Shown: one piece after another, positions 1-8,241 of the stretch
Layout: each line of letters opens with the position of its first letter
How positions within the stretch are numbered: the stretch's first letter is position 1
NCBI RefSeq assembly: GCF_037971845.1
Contig: NZ_CP150227.1
Span: 3,100,001-3,164,000, forward strand
Direction of reading: 5' to 3'
Length of the DNA: 64,000 bases
Origin: Paenibacillus sp. FSL R5-0766
GTDB lineage: Bacteria; Bacillota; Bacilli; Paenibacillales; Paenibacillaceae
Position numbers and translations under genes: made by a program
The notes under the pieces: generated by a model
What the model was told of the DNA's origin: nothing
Database searches by the model: none
The model's input: only the letters and a program-made list of their open reading frames with translations

Positions 1-832
1 ACAGATGATCCGTGATTACGCCCGTTGGGACGAGAGTGTGAAGCTGATAGATTTTGCCCGTAACTTCGGACATCAAATTGCGATAACAGCTGGTATGGAT
101 TATGCAGTGGGGGATGCGGTGGTTATTATTGATGCGGATCTGCAGGACCCTCCCGAACTGATACTGGATATGATCGCCAAATGGAAAGAGGGCTATGAAG
201 TCGTATATGCCCGTCGCACCAGACGAAGTGGGGAAACTCGCTTTAAGAAATGGTCGGCGAGTCTGTTCTATCGTGTACTTCGTGCTTCAACGGATACGGA
301 TATCCCGGTAGACACCGGAGATTTTCGCCTGATTGACCGCAAAGTATGTGATGAGATGAAACGTCTTCCGGAGAAAAACCGATTTGTGCGGGGGTTGGTC
401 AGTTGGGTCGGATTCCGTCAGACTGCGATTGAATATGAACGCGATGAACGTCTGGCAGGCGAAACAAAATATCCGCTGAAACGCATGTTGAAACTGAGCC
501 TGGATGGCATTACTTCATTTTCGTATAAACCGCTCAAACTCGCAGGTTATGTAGGTGCGATCCTGTCGGTTGGCGGATTTATCTATATGTTAACGGTTAT
601 TATTTCGGCCATCTTTACGGATTCAACCATTAAGGGATGGCCATCTATTGTGAGTATCATGCTGATGTTTAACGGATTCATCCTGATCATGCTGGGCATT
701 CTGGGCGAATACGTGGGCCGCATCTATGATGAGACCAAGGCGCGTCCACTATACATTGTGAGAGATGTGGTTCATGCCGAGGGCCAGCAAGCACAATCCC
801 GATTGACAGCCCGAGTTGCTCATCATGACTAA
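1..832 (+). CDS. Polyprenyl-phosphate glycosyltransferase, GT2 family (5' end outside window)
   Basis: Membrane glycosyltransferase of the DPM1/GtrB type, expected to move a sugar from a nucleotide donor to undecaprenyl phosphate on the cytoplasmic face. The reading frame is open from the window edge, so the N-terminus is missing. The visible part begins just before the conserved ARNFGHQ block, followed by the donor/metal-binding DADLQDPPE motif. The C-terminal third holds two long hydrophobic segments (around codons 175-200 and 215-240 of the visible part), the usual anchor of this family. The stop overlaps the start of a GtrA-like gene by 8 bases, so the two are probably translationally coupled and act together in surface glycan modification. 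The sugar cannot be told from the sequence. Confidence 0.9.
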   Translation, partial: QMIRDYARWDESVKLIDFARNFGHQIAITAGMDYAVGDAVVIIDADLQDPPELILDMIAKWKEGYEVVYARRTRRSGETRFKKWSASLFYRVLRASTDTDIPVDTGDFRLIDRKVCDEMKRLPEKNRFVRGLVSWVGFRQTAIEYERDERLAGETKYPLKRMLKLSLDGITSFSYKPLKLAGYVGAILSVGGFIYMLTVIISAIFTDSTIKGWPSIVSIMLMFNGFILIMLGILGEYVGRIYDETKARPLYIVRDVVHAEGQQAQSRLTARVAHHD

Positions 833-1220
833 GCGTCTGGTGACACTCTTTAAGTTCGGTATTGTGGGTGTTGCAAATACGGCAGTGGATGCAGTGGTGT
901 TTGCTTTGCTTGCAGTGGTCGGTGTACCGGTTCTGATGGCACAAGTAATCTCGTACAGCTGCGGTGTTGCGAACAGTTATTGGCTGAACGGCAGGTGGAC
1001 TTTTCGAGATACGGCACGAGGGGGCGGCGATAGAGCGAAACTTGTTCATTTTTTAATCACCAATCTTATCGTTCTTGCTATATCCGCTCTCATTCTGATG
1101 ACTTTGCAAGACATGCTGGGTTGGAGTCTCGTGATGAGTAAAATCCTGGCGACCTTGATGGGGATGGTTCTGAACTATATGGCCAGCAGATATTGGGTGT
1201 TTCGTACAACGAACATATGA
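825..1220 (+). CDS. GtrA family membrane protein
   Basis: A small protein of 131 residues with four hydrophobic segments, matching the GtrA/DPMS family thought to flip or position lipid-linked sugars made by the partner GT2 enzyme. The hallmark FKFGIVGVANTAVD near the N-terminus and the NSYWLNGRWTF and NYMASRYWVFR blocks are visible. The ATG at 825 overlaps the glycosyltransferase stop by 8 bases (ATGACTAA). A TTG nine bases upstream would add three residues. There is no strong Shine-Dalgarno sequence, consistent with coupling to the upstream gene. The family assignment is firm; the flippase role is inferred from the family. Confidence 0.88.
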   Translation: MTKRLVTLFKFGIVGVANTAVDAVVFALLAVVGVPVLMAQVISYSCGVANSYWLNGRWTFRDTARGGGDRAKLVHFLITNLIVLAISALILMTLQDMLGWSLVMSKILATLMGMVLNYMASRYWVFRTTNI

Positions 1221-1237
1221 AAGGAGTCTATGATGAT

Positions 1238-2110
1238 ATGCAAATTAAAAAAGCAGTTATTCCGGCAGCGGGTCTCGGAACCCGTTTCCTGCCAGCGACC
1301 AAAGCACAGCCCAAAGAGATGTTACCGATTGTAGACAAACCGGCCATCCAATACATTGTTGAAGAAGCAGTGCAATCAGGCATTGAGAATATCCTCATTG
1401 TGACTGGACGCAACAAAAAATCCATAGAGGACCATTTTGATAAATCGGTTGAACTTGAACACTCTTTATATGCCAAGGGCAAACAGTCTTTACTGGAAGA
1501 GGTGCAGGCCATCAGCGAGATGGCAAATATTCATTTTATTCGTCAAAAAGAACCGCTGGGTCTGGGGCATGCCATTGGGTGTGCACGGCAATTTGTAGGA
1601 GATGATGCCTTCGCTGTATTGCTGGGAGATGACATTATGGTGTCTGATCCGCCTGCACTTGCACAGATGGTCCATCTCTATGAAAAGACAGGCAACCAGA
1701 TCATTGGTGTCCGTCAGGTAGACGCGGCAAATGTGAGCAAATATGGCATCATTGATTCGAAGGGTGCAGAGGACCGGGTTCACCGGGTCACCAATCTGGT
1801 CGAAAAACCTTCTCTTGCGGAAGCGCCATCCCTTACAGCAGTAATGGGACGATACATATTGAAACCTTCTATCTTTCCCATTCTGGATCAGATCGAGAGA
1901 GGGGCTGGAGGGGAATATCAGTTAACGGATGCCTTGAAAGAAGTGAGTCAGGTGGAGGAACTGTTGGCCCTTGAACTGGAGGGGCGCCGCTACGATATTG
2001 GTGATCAATTCGGATATATTCAGGCGATCTTGGAGATCGGACTGATGCGCAAGGAATTACAGCCCATGCTGACACCCTATCTTCAGAAGCTTGCAACCCA
2101 GTGGGCATAG
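1238..2110 (+). CDS. galU: UTP-glucose-1-phosphate uridylyltransferase
   Basis: Makes UDP-glucose from UTP and glucose-1-phosphate in the cytoplasm, supplying glycolipid, teichoic acid and exopolysaccharide synthesis. The 290-residue protein begins with the nucleotide-binding signature AGLGTRFLPATKAQPKEM at residues 11-28, followed by VDKPAIQYIVEEA. The blocks LGLGHAIGCA, VLLGDDI, VEKP and GGEYQLTDAL are all present and the length is normal. I start at ATG 1238 because GGAG at 1223-1226 lies 11 bases ahead; the open frame reaches further upstream into gtrA without better support. It follows gtrA by 17 bases, so the three genes may form one surface-polysaccharide operon. Confidence 0.95.
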   Translation: MQIKKAVIPAAGLGTRFLPATKAQPKEMLPIVDKPAIQYIVEEAVQSGIENILIVTGRNKKSIEDHFDKSVELEHSLYAKGKQSLLEEVQAISEMANIHFIRQKEPLGLGHAIGCARQFVGDDAFAVLLGDDIMVSDPPALAQMVHLYEKTGNQIIGVRQVDAANVSKYGIIDSKGAEDRVHRVTNLVEKPSLAEAPSLTAVMGRYILKPSIFPILDQIERGAGGEYQLTDALKEVSQVEELLALELEGRRYDIGDQFGYIQAILEIGLMRKELQPMLTPYLQKLATQWA

Positions 2111-2258
2111 GAATTGATATATAGCTGAGGTTTAGATCTGCTGTAGGACGGGTTCTCCTCCGTGCCGTGGTTCTGTCATAGACTCTAGTGTTGTACAATT
2201 ATTCCAGTAACGCTACAATTAGCAAGAAGTTCAAGTTGCTCTTGAGGAGTGAGGAATC

Positions 2259-3104
2259 ATGAATGAATCTATCATCAGGGACCTTATTAAGTATATGGAC
2301 GTGGAGGACAACGCCGCCATTCAATACATTCAGACAGAGCATCGGATGAAACTGGGACTCTTTTGGGGGATACAGGAAGGTAGCCGGGTTCTGGAAATCG
2401 GGTGTGGTCAGGGAGATACAACGGCCGTGCTTGCACATCTGGTGGGGGAGCACGGGTACGTTCATGGTGTTGATATTGCACCAGAGGATTATGGTACACC
2501 GCTGACCGTAGGCGAAGCGGCAGCCAAGCTGCGGAGATCTCCACTGGGTGATCGGATTCGAATGGATTATGATTTCGACATTCTAAGTGATCAAGCCCAA
2601 TTCTCTGAGAATGAGTTTGATGTGATTGTGCTATCCCATTGTTCTTGGTACTTGAAATCATTTGACGAACTCGCCCAGATTCTTAGCAAGGTTAGGGTGT
2701 GGGGACATCAGTTATGTTTTGCCGAATGGGATGCACGAGTTACAGATGTGAGCCAGCTCTCACATTGGTTATCCGTTCTGATTCAGTCTCAGGTCGAATG
2801 TTACAAGGAGAACAGCTTCTCCAATGTGCGCACGCTTTTTACACCGGAAGATATCCAAGAGCTTGTCTCTGCAGCAGGCTGGAAGATTAAGGAAGAGACT
2901 TCGATCTATTCTCCCGAGCTACAGGACGGTCACTGGGAAACCGAAATGACACTGGCAGAAGCGCCTGTGGAACTGAAACTGCTTCCGATCCCGGACAAAG
3001 TAAAAACACTTCTTCTTTCCGAACTGAAATTACTTAAGACACTTCATGTCTCGGGGCCTGGGAGCCCACTGGGAACGTATGCGATTGTTGCCAAAAAGAA
3101 GTAA
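2259..3104 (+). CDS. SAM-dependent class I methyltransferase
   Basis: A soluble 281-residue protein with the Rossmann-type SAM-binding motif VLEIGCGQGDTT at about residues 44-55, an acidic residue closing the second strand (HGVDIAPED), and a motif-IV-like FDVIVLSHCSWYL. These place it in the class I methyltransferases. Nothing indicates the methyl acceptor. A strong Shine-Dalgarno region (GAGGAGTGAGG) ends a few bases before the ATG. The 148-base gap after galU and the T-box leader downstream suggest a separate transcription unit. It could act on a small molecule, as many orphan Paenibacillus methyltransferases are predicted to, but that is only a family guess. Confidence 0.8.
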   Translation: MNESIIRDLIKYMDVEDNAAIQYIQTEHRMKLGLFWGIQEGSRVLEIGCGQGDTTAVLAHLVGEHGYVHGVDIAPEDYGTPLTVGEAAAKLRRSPLGDRIRMDYDFDILSDQAQFSENEFDVIVLSHCSWYLKSFDELAQILSKVRVWGHQLCFAEWDARVTDVSQLSHWLSVLIQSQVECYKENSFSNVRTLFTPEDIQELVSAAGWKIKEETSIYSPELQDGHWETEMTLAEAPVELKLLPIPDKVKTLLLSELKLLKTLHVSGPGSPLGTYAIVAKKK

Positions 3105-3255
3105 GGAAATAGCTATTTGTAGTATGTTATAATAAAAATGTCTATCGACGTGCTATCACAGAAGATTGACCGCATGTAGCTGAAGTTTTTCTTGCGATAA
3201 TTGAATGGTTCAGCTCCGCTGGAAACATATAAATTCCATGATCTAAAAAAATGTG

Positions 3256-3285
3256 TTTACTTCATCACGGTAATTTTGATATTAT
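3256..3285 (+). promoter_or_regulatory. Candidate sigma-A promoter for the asd T-box transcript
   Basis: TTTACT at 3256-3261 and TATTAT at 3280-3285 are separated by 18 bases, just ahead of the first T-box elements. An overlapping TATAAT at 3283-3288 gives a longer, poorer spacing. This is a motif match only. Confidence 0.4.
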
Positions 3286-3300
3286 AATCGCAATATCAAA

Positions 3301-3601
3301 TGCGACGAAGAGACGAGTAGATAAAAATCATTCTTTCAAAGAGAGCTCCGGTAGCTGAAAAGGAGTAAAGAACTTTTTATTGAATAAAGACTCAGAGCAG
3401 CACATCGGAACTTAGCATTAAGGGATGGTGTGACAGGAGCTCCTGTTACAGAGCTAGAGTATGAACGGTCTACAGCTAGCAACATGGTTGTATTCCTTTA
3501 CTTGAAGAGGCGGATATGGTGACATATCAGCGAATCTGGGTGGTACCACGAGAGTTCAATCTCGTCCCTGAGACTATTGTCTTGGGGATGGGATTTTTTG
3601 G
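3301..3601 (+). ncRNA. T-box riboswitch leader, specifier read as AAA (Lys)
   Basis: A tRNA-sensing transcription attenuator. Stem I carries the S-turn AGTA (3316-3319) and the AGAGAGCT...GGTAGCTGAA distal region (about 3340-3359). ATAAAAA (from 3320) pairs with TTTTTAT (3374-3380). Immediately 3' comes TGAAT-AAA-G-ACTC, which aligns position by position with the specifier loop of known T-boxes, making AAA (3386-3388) the specifier; ACTC pairs back to GAGT. The antiterminator T-box GGGTGGTACC starts at 3538. Its TGGT would pair with an ACCA-ended tRNA (discriminator A), consistent with tRNA-Lys and not with tRNA-Asp. The competing terminator (CCCTGAGAC / GTCTTGGGG, then a T run) ends near 3600. 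The T-box class is certain; the Lys assignment is a manual fold. Confidence 0.9.
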
Positions 3602-3742
3602 TTTTTCCGGGGCTGTGACTACACGCTTTGGAATTGCCTGAATAGTGTTAATTAGGAAGTCAATTTCATGATACGTTTTTAGTGAGTTATGACATTGATT
3701 TGAAGAGAAGAATGACTTAAACCGAAAGGAAATGATGATTGA

Positions 3743-4828
3743 ATGTCAGCAAAATTGAAAGTTGGTATCGTCGGAGGAACAGGAATGGTGGGTCAGCGTT
3801 TTGTGGACCTGCTCGATCAACATCCATGGTTTGAAGTAACAGCTATTTCTGCAAGCGCCAATTCGGCAGGTAAAACATATGAAGAATCCGTACAAGGCAG
3901 ATGGAAACTCGCAGTTCCTATTCCGGAAGCTGTGAAGAAAATCGTTGTTCAGGATGCTTCCCAAGTTGAAGCTTTTGCCAGTCAGGTTGATTTTATTTTC
4001 TGTGCGGTTGATATGAAAAAGAATGAAATTCAAGCGCTCGAAGAAGCTTATGCTAGAACAGGCACACCTGTCGTGTCCAACAACTCCGCTCACCGCTGGA
4101 CAGCAGATGTACCTATGGTAATCCCTGAGATTAACCCGGGACATCTGGACGTGATTGAAGCTCAACGCAAACGTCTGGGTACAAAAACAGGATTTATTGC
4201 TGTAAAACCAAACTGCTCGATTCAGAGCTATGTGCCTGCACTGCACGCCTTGCGTGAGTTCAACCCGACTCAGGTTGTTGCTTCCACGTATCAAGCAATC
4301 TCCGGAGCAGGTAAAAACTTTACGGACTGGCCTGATATGCTTGATAATGTCATTCCATACATCGGTGGCGAAGAAGAGAAGAGTGAGCAGGAACCACTGC
4401 GGATCTGGGGTAGCATCGAAAATAATGAGATCGTCAAAGCATCGGCTCCATTAATTACAACCCAATGTATTCGTGTTCCAGTAACGGATGGACATCTGGC
4501 GACCGTGTTTGTAAACTTCGAGAAAAAACCAAGTAAAGACGAAATTTTGGAGCGTTGGTTGCAGTTCAAAGGCCGTCCGCAGGAACTGGCTCTGCCAAGT
4601 GCGCCAAAACAATTCATTACGTATTTTGAAGAAGAGAACAGACCGCAGACAAAACTGGATCGTGACATCGAACGCGGAATGGGTGTCTCCACAGGCAGAC
4701 TGCGCGAAGACTCACTCTATGACTACAAATTCGTGGGATTGTCCCACAACACGCTCCGTGGAGCGGCAGGTGGTGCGGTTCTGATCGCAGAACTGCTTAA
4801 AGCTGAAGGATATATTCAACCGAAATAA
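3743..4828 (+). CDS. asd: Aspartate-semialdehyde dehydrogenase
   Basis: Reduces aspartyl-4-phosphate to aspartate-4-semialdehyde with NADPH, at the branch leading to lysine/diaminopimelate, threonine and methionine. The 361-residue protein has the N-terminal dinucleotide motif GIVGGTGMVGQ (residues 8-18). The catalytic cysteine is in VKPNCSIQS (C158). SGAGKNFTDWPDM and the inserted IGGEEEKSEQEP segment identify the archaeal/fungal-like branch of the family rather than the classical short bacterial Asd. The start has AAAGGAAATGATGATTGA ahead of ATG. It is the only gene directly behind the T-box, so its expression is predicted to rise when the cognate tRNA (read here as tRNA-Lys) is uncharged. 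A terminator follows at 4881. Confidence 0.95.
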   Translation: MSAKLKVGIVGGTGMVGQRFVDLLDQHPWFEVTAISASANSAGKTYEESVQGRWKLAVPIPEAVKKIVVQDASQVEAFASQVDFIFCAVDMKKNEIQALEEAYARTGTPVVSNNSAHRWTADVPMVIPEINPGHLDVIEAQRKRLGTKTGFIAVKPNCSIQSYVPALHALREFNPTQVVASTYQAISGAGKNFTDWPDMLDNVIPYIGGEEEKSEQEPLRIWGSIENNEIVKASAPLITTQCIRVPVTDGHLATVFVNFEKKPSKDEILERWLQFKGRPQELALPSAPKQFITYFEEENRPQTKLDRDIERGMGVSTGRLREDSLYDYKFVGLSHNTLRGAAGGAVLIAELLKAEGYIQPK

Positions 4829-4880
4829 GCATCAATGCATCATGAGCAGTATCAGATTTCTGAACAGGATATTTCATGAA

Positions 4881-4906
4881 AAACCATCACTCGTTGATGG
4901 TTTTTC
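4881..4906 (+). terminator. Rho-independent terminator after asd
   Basis: AACCATCA / TGATGGTT stem with a short loop and five T residues. Confidence 0.85.
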
Positions 4907-5043
4907 TATTGTGGACAAGCATTGGTAAATCTACATTCTTATCGTAGCTACAGGTCTAACAGCAATGTTTTCACAAACAAATTACTAGGTTTACGAAACG
5001 TAGCAGTATCTTGGCAATAATAGTAATAATAGCAACACAAATC

Positions 5044-5073
5044 AAAACGCCGACAATCATGTCAGCGTTTTTT
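5044..5073. terminator. Bidirectional terminator, probably serving the BASS transporter
   Basis: Stem AACGC-GACA / TGTC-GCGTT with one mismatch. It has T runs on both strands and lies 18 bases past the stop of the minus-strand transporter. Confidence 0.75.
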
Positions 5074-5090
5074 TACATTCCAGTATTTTG

Positions 5091-6065
5091 TTATGCCGCA
5101 GATGTCTTATCCGACTTATGCGGAAGCTGAGAGCGACGACCGAGCAGATAACCTGTCAGGGAAGCGAGCATCTGTTGAAATACCATGCCAAGCACAACCG
5201 GGACAGCAACAGGTGGCGGAAAATAAGAAACAGCCAGTACTGCGCCTGCGCTGATATTACGCATACCTCCATTGAACACCAGAGCGACCTGATCAGCCTC
5301 ATTCCAGCCCAACAATCGGGCGATGAAGTAACTTAGCGCATAACCGAATGATGCCAGGAAAATAATGATGACTGCAAGACCAGCCAACTTCCAGTTGAAA
5401 TCAGCCAAGTAGGGCGCAACGACAGACCCGTTAATCGCAACGACTGATGCCATGAACAATTTGGACAACGGATTCAACCTTGGTCCCCATACCGGGACAA
5501 TGGCGCCTTTGGTCCACTCATTCAGCAGCATACCGAGCAGGGAAGGCACCACAATCATCCAGAACAGACTGCTCATCATGGCTGCTGTGTCCAGTGTGAC
5601 ACTGGTTCCGATTAACAGGGATAACACGCCGGGCACTACAAAAGGAGCAAGCATGGTATCAATCAGGATGATGGAAAGCGTAAGTGCGATATTGCCCCGA
5701 TAGATACTGACCCAGATGAAGCTGCTGATTCCTGTCGGAATCACGGCTGCCAGAACCAGGCCCGTTATGGTATACGCATCTGTAGGGAAAACCAGATGAC
5801 CCATACCAAGAGCAATTAGAGGCATCGCCAAATGCAAAATAAACAGACATACAAACAGGGGGAACGGCTTCTTCAGCACGTTCACAAAATCCCGTATCCC
5901 CAGACTGATACTTCCAGCGAACGTCATGAACGCAAAAAGCCAAGGAGATAAAAAGGTATAAGAAGAAAGAAAACTCCCGCATAACACGCCAATAATAATG
6001 CTGATTGGGGTAATCAGTGGCATGATGCGGTTCAAGCGTTGGTTCAAGGCTTGAAGCATAATCAT
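5091..6065 (-). CDS. Bile acid:sodium symporter (BASS) family transporter
   Basis: A membrane protein of 324 residues with about nine to ten hydrophobic segments, matching the SBF/BASS family of sodium-coupled organic anion transporters. In bacteria these carry compounds such as pantoate, pyruvate or sulfur compounds rather than bile acids. The conserved AAVIPTGISSFIWVS and the crossover-like FNGGMRNISAGAVLA blocks are visible. The start ATG is preceded by AAGGGATG on the minus strand. It stands alone, converging on asd and diverging from the lipoprotein gene at 6201. The substrate cannot be predicted from context. Confidence 0.85.
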   Translation of the reverse strand: MIMLQALNQRLNRIMPLITPISIIIGVLCGSFLSSYTFLSPWLFAFMTFAGSISLGIRDFVNVLKKPFPLFVCLFILHLAMPLIALGMGHLVFPTDAYTITGLVLAAVIPTGISSFIWVSIYRGNIALTLSIILIDTMLAPFVVPGVLSLLIGTSVTLDTAAMMSSLFWMIVVPSLLGMLLNEWTKGAIVPVWGPRLNPLSKLFMASVVAINGSVVAPYLADFNWKLAGLAVIIIFLASFGYALSYFIARLLGWNEADQVALVFNGGMRNISAGAVLAVSYFPPPVAVPVVLGMVFQQMLASLTGYLLGRRSQLPHKSDKTSAA

Positions 6066-6200
6066 GACATCCCTTTACCGTGTGATTTTACTATTATACA
6101 TCTTAATAACGTTGGCTGCAGACCCATTTGCAATGAAGCAGTCTCAACAGGTATCATGGACTTGGAACAAGGATTCCGATTAGGAGAAGGGGAGATGATC

Positions 6201-6671
6201 ATGTTTATAAGAAAAAGAAAGCACACATTAATGATGACAGGCCTTATTGCATCAAGTATTCTGCTGATTTCAGCCTGTTCTGTCGTGGAACAAGCCAATC
6301 AAAGTTTAAATTATGTGAGTGGGGCTACTGATTATATAGAACAGGTATCAAACGCCGGGGCTGATCTGCAAGAGCTCGCATCAAGTGCTGTGAATAATCC
6401 GGAGATTACAACGCAGATTCAGGAGAAAATCGATCTGATCCAAGCAGAAGCAAGTGAATTTTCTCAGTTGACTGCTCCTGCAATAGGAGAGAGCATTCAT
6501 GAAAATCTGGTTAGTTACAATACTCAATTAACAGAAGTTGTAGACAATTTTGAGAATACAATTGCAGAGCAAGGTTTTACGGCAGAAAATTGGGAGAAGA
6601 CGGGCATTCCTGAACTGATCACCAACATCAATAATTTGAAAGATCCGCTTAGCGGACTTCAGGGTGAATAA
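6201..6671 (+). CDS. Putative lipoprotein, DUF6376-like
   Basis: A 156-residue secreted lipoprotein. A basic N-terminus (MFIRKRKH), a hydrophobic stretch and the lipobox LLISAC put the lipidated cysteine at residue 26. The mature part is acidic and helical, with segments such as NQSLNYVSGATDYIEQVSNA and TAPAIGESIHENLVSYNTQL. From memory it resembles short Bacillus/Paenibacillus lipoproteins of the DUF6376 type, whose function is unknown. I start at ATG 6201, six bases after AAGGGGAG; ATG 6195 is an alternative two codons longer. It has its own terminator and no operon partner. Confidence 0.75.
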   Translation: MFIRKRKHTLMMTGLIASSILLISACSVVEQANQSLNYVSGATDYIEQVSNAGADLQELASSAVNNPEITTQIQEKIDLIQAEASEFSQLTAPAIGESIHENLVSYNTQLTEVVDNFENTIAEQGFTAENWEKTGIPELITNINNLKDPLSGLQGE

Positions 6672-6729
6672 GTTGAATTGATCTTACCACATTAAGACAA
6701 TCCAGTTTGGAATCGAATACTTGAGAAGG

Positions 6730-6775
6730 GCGAGATATCGGAATGATTGAATTACCGTTATGCTCGCTTTTTTTA
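6730..6775 (+). terminator. Rho-independent terminator after the lipoprotein gene
   Basis: GCGAG / CTCGC closing stem with inner TCGG / CCG pairs, then seven T residues. Confidence 0.75.
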
Positions 6776-6841
6776 TTTTCCGAAACGGGATGCATATTTA
6801 ATACCACAGGAGCTAGACTATATCATGTAAATAGGAGATGT

Positions 6842-6943
6842 ATATGACATTTATCTCATATTTATGTGAAGATGAACTATGGTTTGACAAGGTTGGGACA
6901 GAGGCGTATGATAAAGTATATGAGTTAATAAAATATAGTTACT
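6842..6943 (+). CDS. Possible 33-codon small ORF
   Basis: ATG 6842 opens a 33-codon frame starting MTFISYLCEDELWF and ending at TAA 6941. AGGAG at 6833-6837 is only four bases ahead, shorter than ideal. It lies between the lipoprotein terminator and the short-chain dehydrogenase. It matches no family I know and could be a leader peptide or chance; coding is not established. Confidence 0.25.
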
Positions 6944-6997
6944 AACTATAAGTTTTTAACTGTACCTTAATATATTTTGCCAAAGGAGAACGGAGTC

Positions 6998-7753
6998 ATG
7001 ACGGAGCACAATGGAAAAGTAATCATTATTACAGGTGGAGCGAGTGGTATTGGCAAAGAGACAGCACTTCAACTTTCGGATCAAGGTGCGACTATTGTTG
7101 TCGCTGACTATAATGAAGACGGAGCGAAGAAGCTTGCGGCAGAGATTGAAGCAGCTGGCGGAACAGCGGGCGCGTACAAAGTGGATGTATCCAAAGGGGA
7201 CGAGATCAAAGCCCTGATCGACTGGACCGTAGAGCAATATGGTACATTAAGCGGTATTTTCAATAACGCCGGCATTGGACTTGTGAAGCCATTTCTGGAG
7301 ATGGACCCGGAATCCTATCATAGAGTCATTGATGTAGATCAGCACAGCGTATACTACGGTATGTATTATGGTGCGAAAAAAATGGTTGAATTAAATGTAC
7401 AAGGTACTATTGTAAATACAGCTTCGATCTATGGAAGTGTTGCTGCAGTAGGCAGCTTCAACTACAACGCTGCCAAGGCAGCGGTTGTTATGATGTCCAA
7501 ATCCGGTGCATTGGAACTTGCTGAGCATGGAATTCGTGTAGTTGGTGTAGCACCTGGCTTTATCGAGACACCGATTCTGGGTGATGACCAAGCCATGAAA
7601 GATGCGCTTGCTACTCAACATATGCGTGGAGAGCTCATTCAACCGGAGAAAGTAGCCAGTGTGGTTACATTCTTGTTCAGTGATGCAGCCAGCGCAGTGA
7701 ACGGTACAACCGTAGCCGTAGATGATGGATTCCTCAGCTTCAAAACCAAATAA
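6998..7753 (+). CDS. Short-chain dehydrogenase/reductase (SDR)
   Basis: A 251-residue cytoplasmic NAD(P)-dependent oxidoreductase of the classical SDR family. It has the cofactor motif TGGASGIG (residues 12-19), the NNAG motif in the centre, the catalytic serine in NTASIYG, and the catalytic pair Y156-x-x-x-K160 in YNAAK. DYNEDG after the second strand, with an acidic residue, favours NAD(H), but this is an inference. AAGGAG lies 10 bases ahead of ATG 6998; a TTG seven codons upstream is less likely. Substrate unknown. Monocistronic, with a strong terminator behind it. Confidence 0.9.
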   Translation: MTEHNGKVIIITGGASGIGKETALQLSDQGATIVVADYNEDGAKKLAAEIEAAGGTAGAYKVDVSKGDEIKALIDWTVEQYGTLSGIFNNAGIGLVKPFLEMDPESYHRVIDVDQHSVYYGMYYGAKKMVELNVQGTIVNTASIYGSVAAVGSFNYNAAKAAVVMMSKSGALELAEHGIRVVGVAPGFIETPILGDDQAMKDALATQHMRGELIQPEKVASVVTFLFSDAASAVNGTTVAVDDGFLSFKTK

Positions 7754-7798
7754 GTAACCTTCTAAAATTAAGAGAACTCAACTCAAAAAAACAGAAAA

Positions 7799-7842
7799 AA
7801 AACGGTGCAGAACGATTTATTCGTTTTGCACCGTTTTTGTAT
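7799..7842 (+). terminator. Rho-independent terminator after the SDR gene
   Basis: Long stem AACGGTGCA...TGCACCGTT with an inner AACGA / TCGTT pair and a T run. Confidence 0.85.
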
Positions 7843-7945
7843 TTTCGTTATAAAGTAATCGTGGCATTTGAGATGGAAATAAGTTTGTCGAATTATCCCG
7901 AAAATTCAGAGATCGTGATACAATTAACAAGGCTATAGCTTTTTA

Positions 7946-8116
7946 TCATTTTGTGGTGTCATATACAATTCGAACGCCAAGAGAGCCATAACTCTCTTCT
8001 TTGTAATGACATTGAGAACAGGTTTTGGTCGAACATAACGCATCGTTATGAACTTGTAATTTTTCGTTGCACTGTGGACATTTATTTTCAAAAAGAGTCT
8101 TCAACACGTTAAACAT
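7946..8116 (-). CDS. Small zinc-ribbon-like protein, 56 aa
   Basis: A short minus-strand gene. The 56-residue product contains two Cys-x-x-Cys knuckles, CPQC (residues 13-16) and CSQC (33-36), spaced as in a zinc ribbon, plus a further Cys at 28. Zinc binding and possibly nucleic-acid or protein contact are inferred from this pattern. Upstream of ATG 8116 there is only a weak GAGTG. The ordered CxxC spacing is better evidence than the ribosome-binding site. Flanking genes are an SDR and a TauE/SafE permease, so context gives no role. Confidence 0.6.
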   Translation of the reverse strand: MFNVLKTLFENKCPQCNEKLQVHNDALCSTKTCSQCHYKEESYGSLGVRIVYDTTK

Positions 8117-8241
8117 GCTTAATCACTCATTTCGGATTAATTTACTTGGTTTTTATTATAACGGATAATATTCTCCTTGTATAGCACTTTTAAGTGGTAT
8201 CGAGATGAGATTTATATTGCACGAAAGGAAGCGCATAACCG

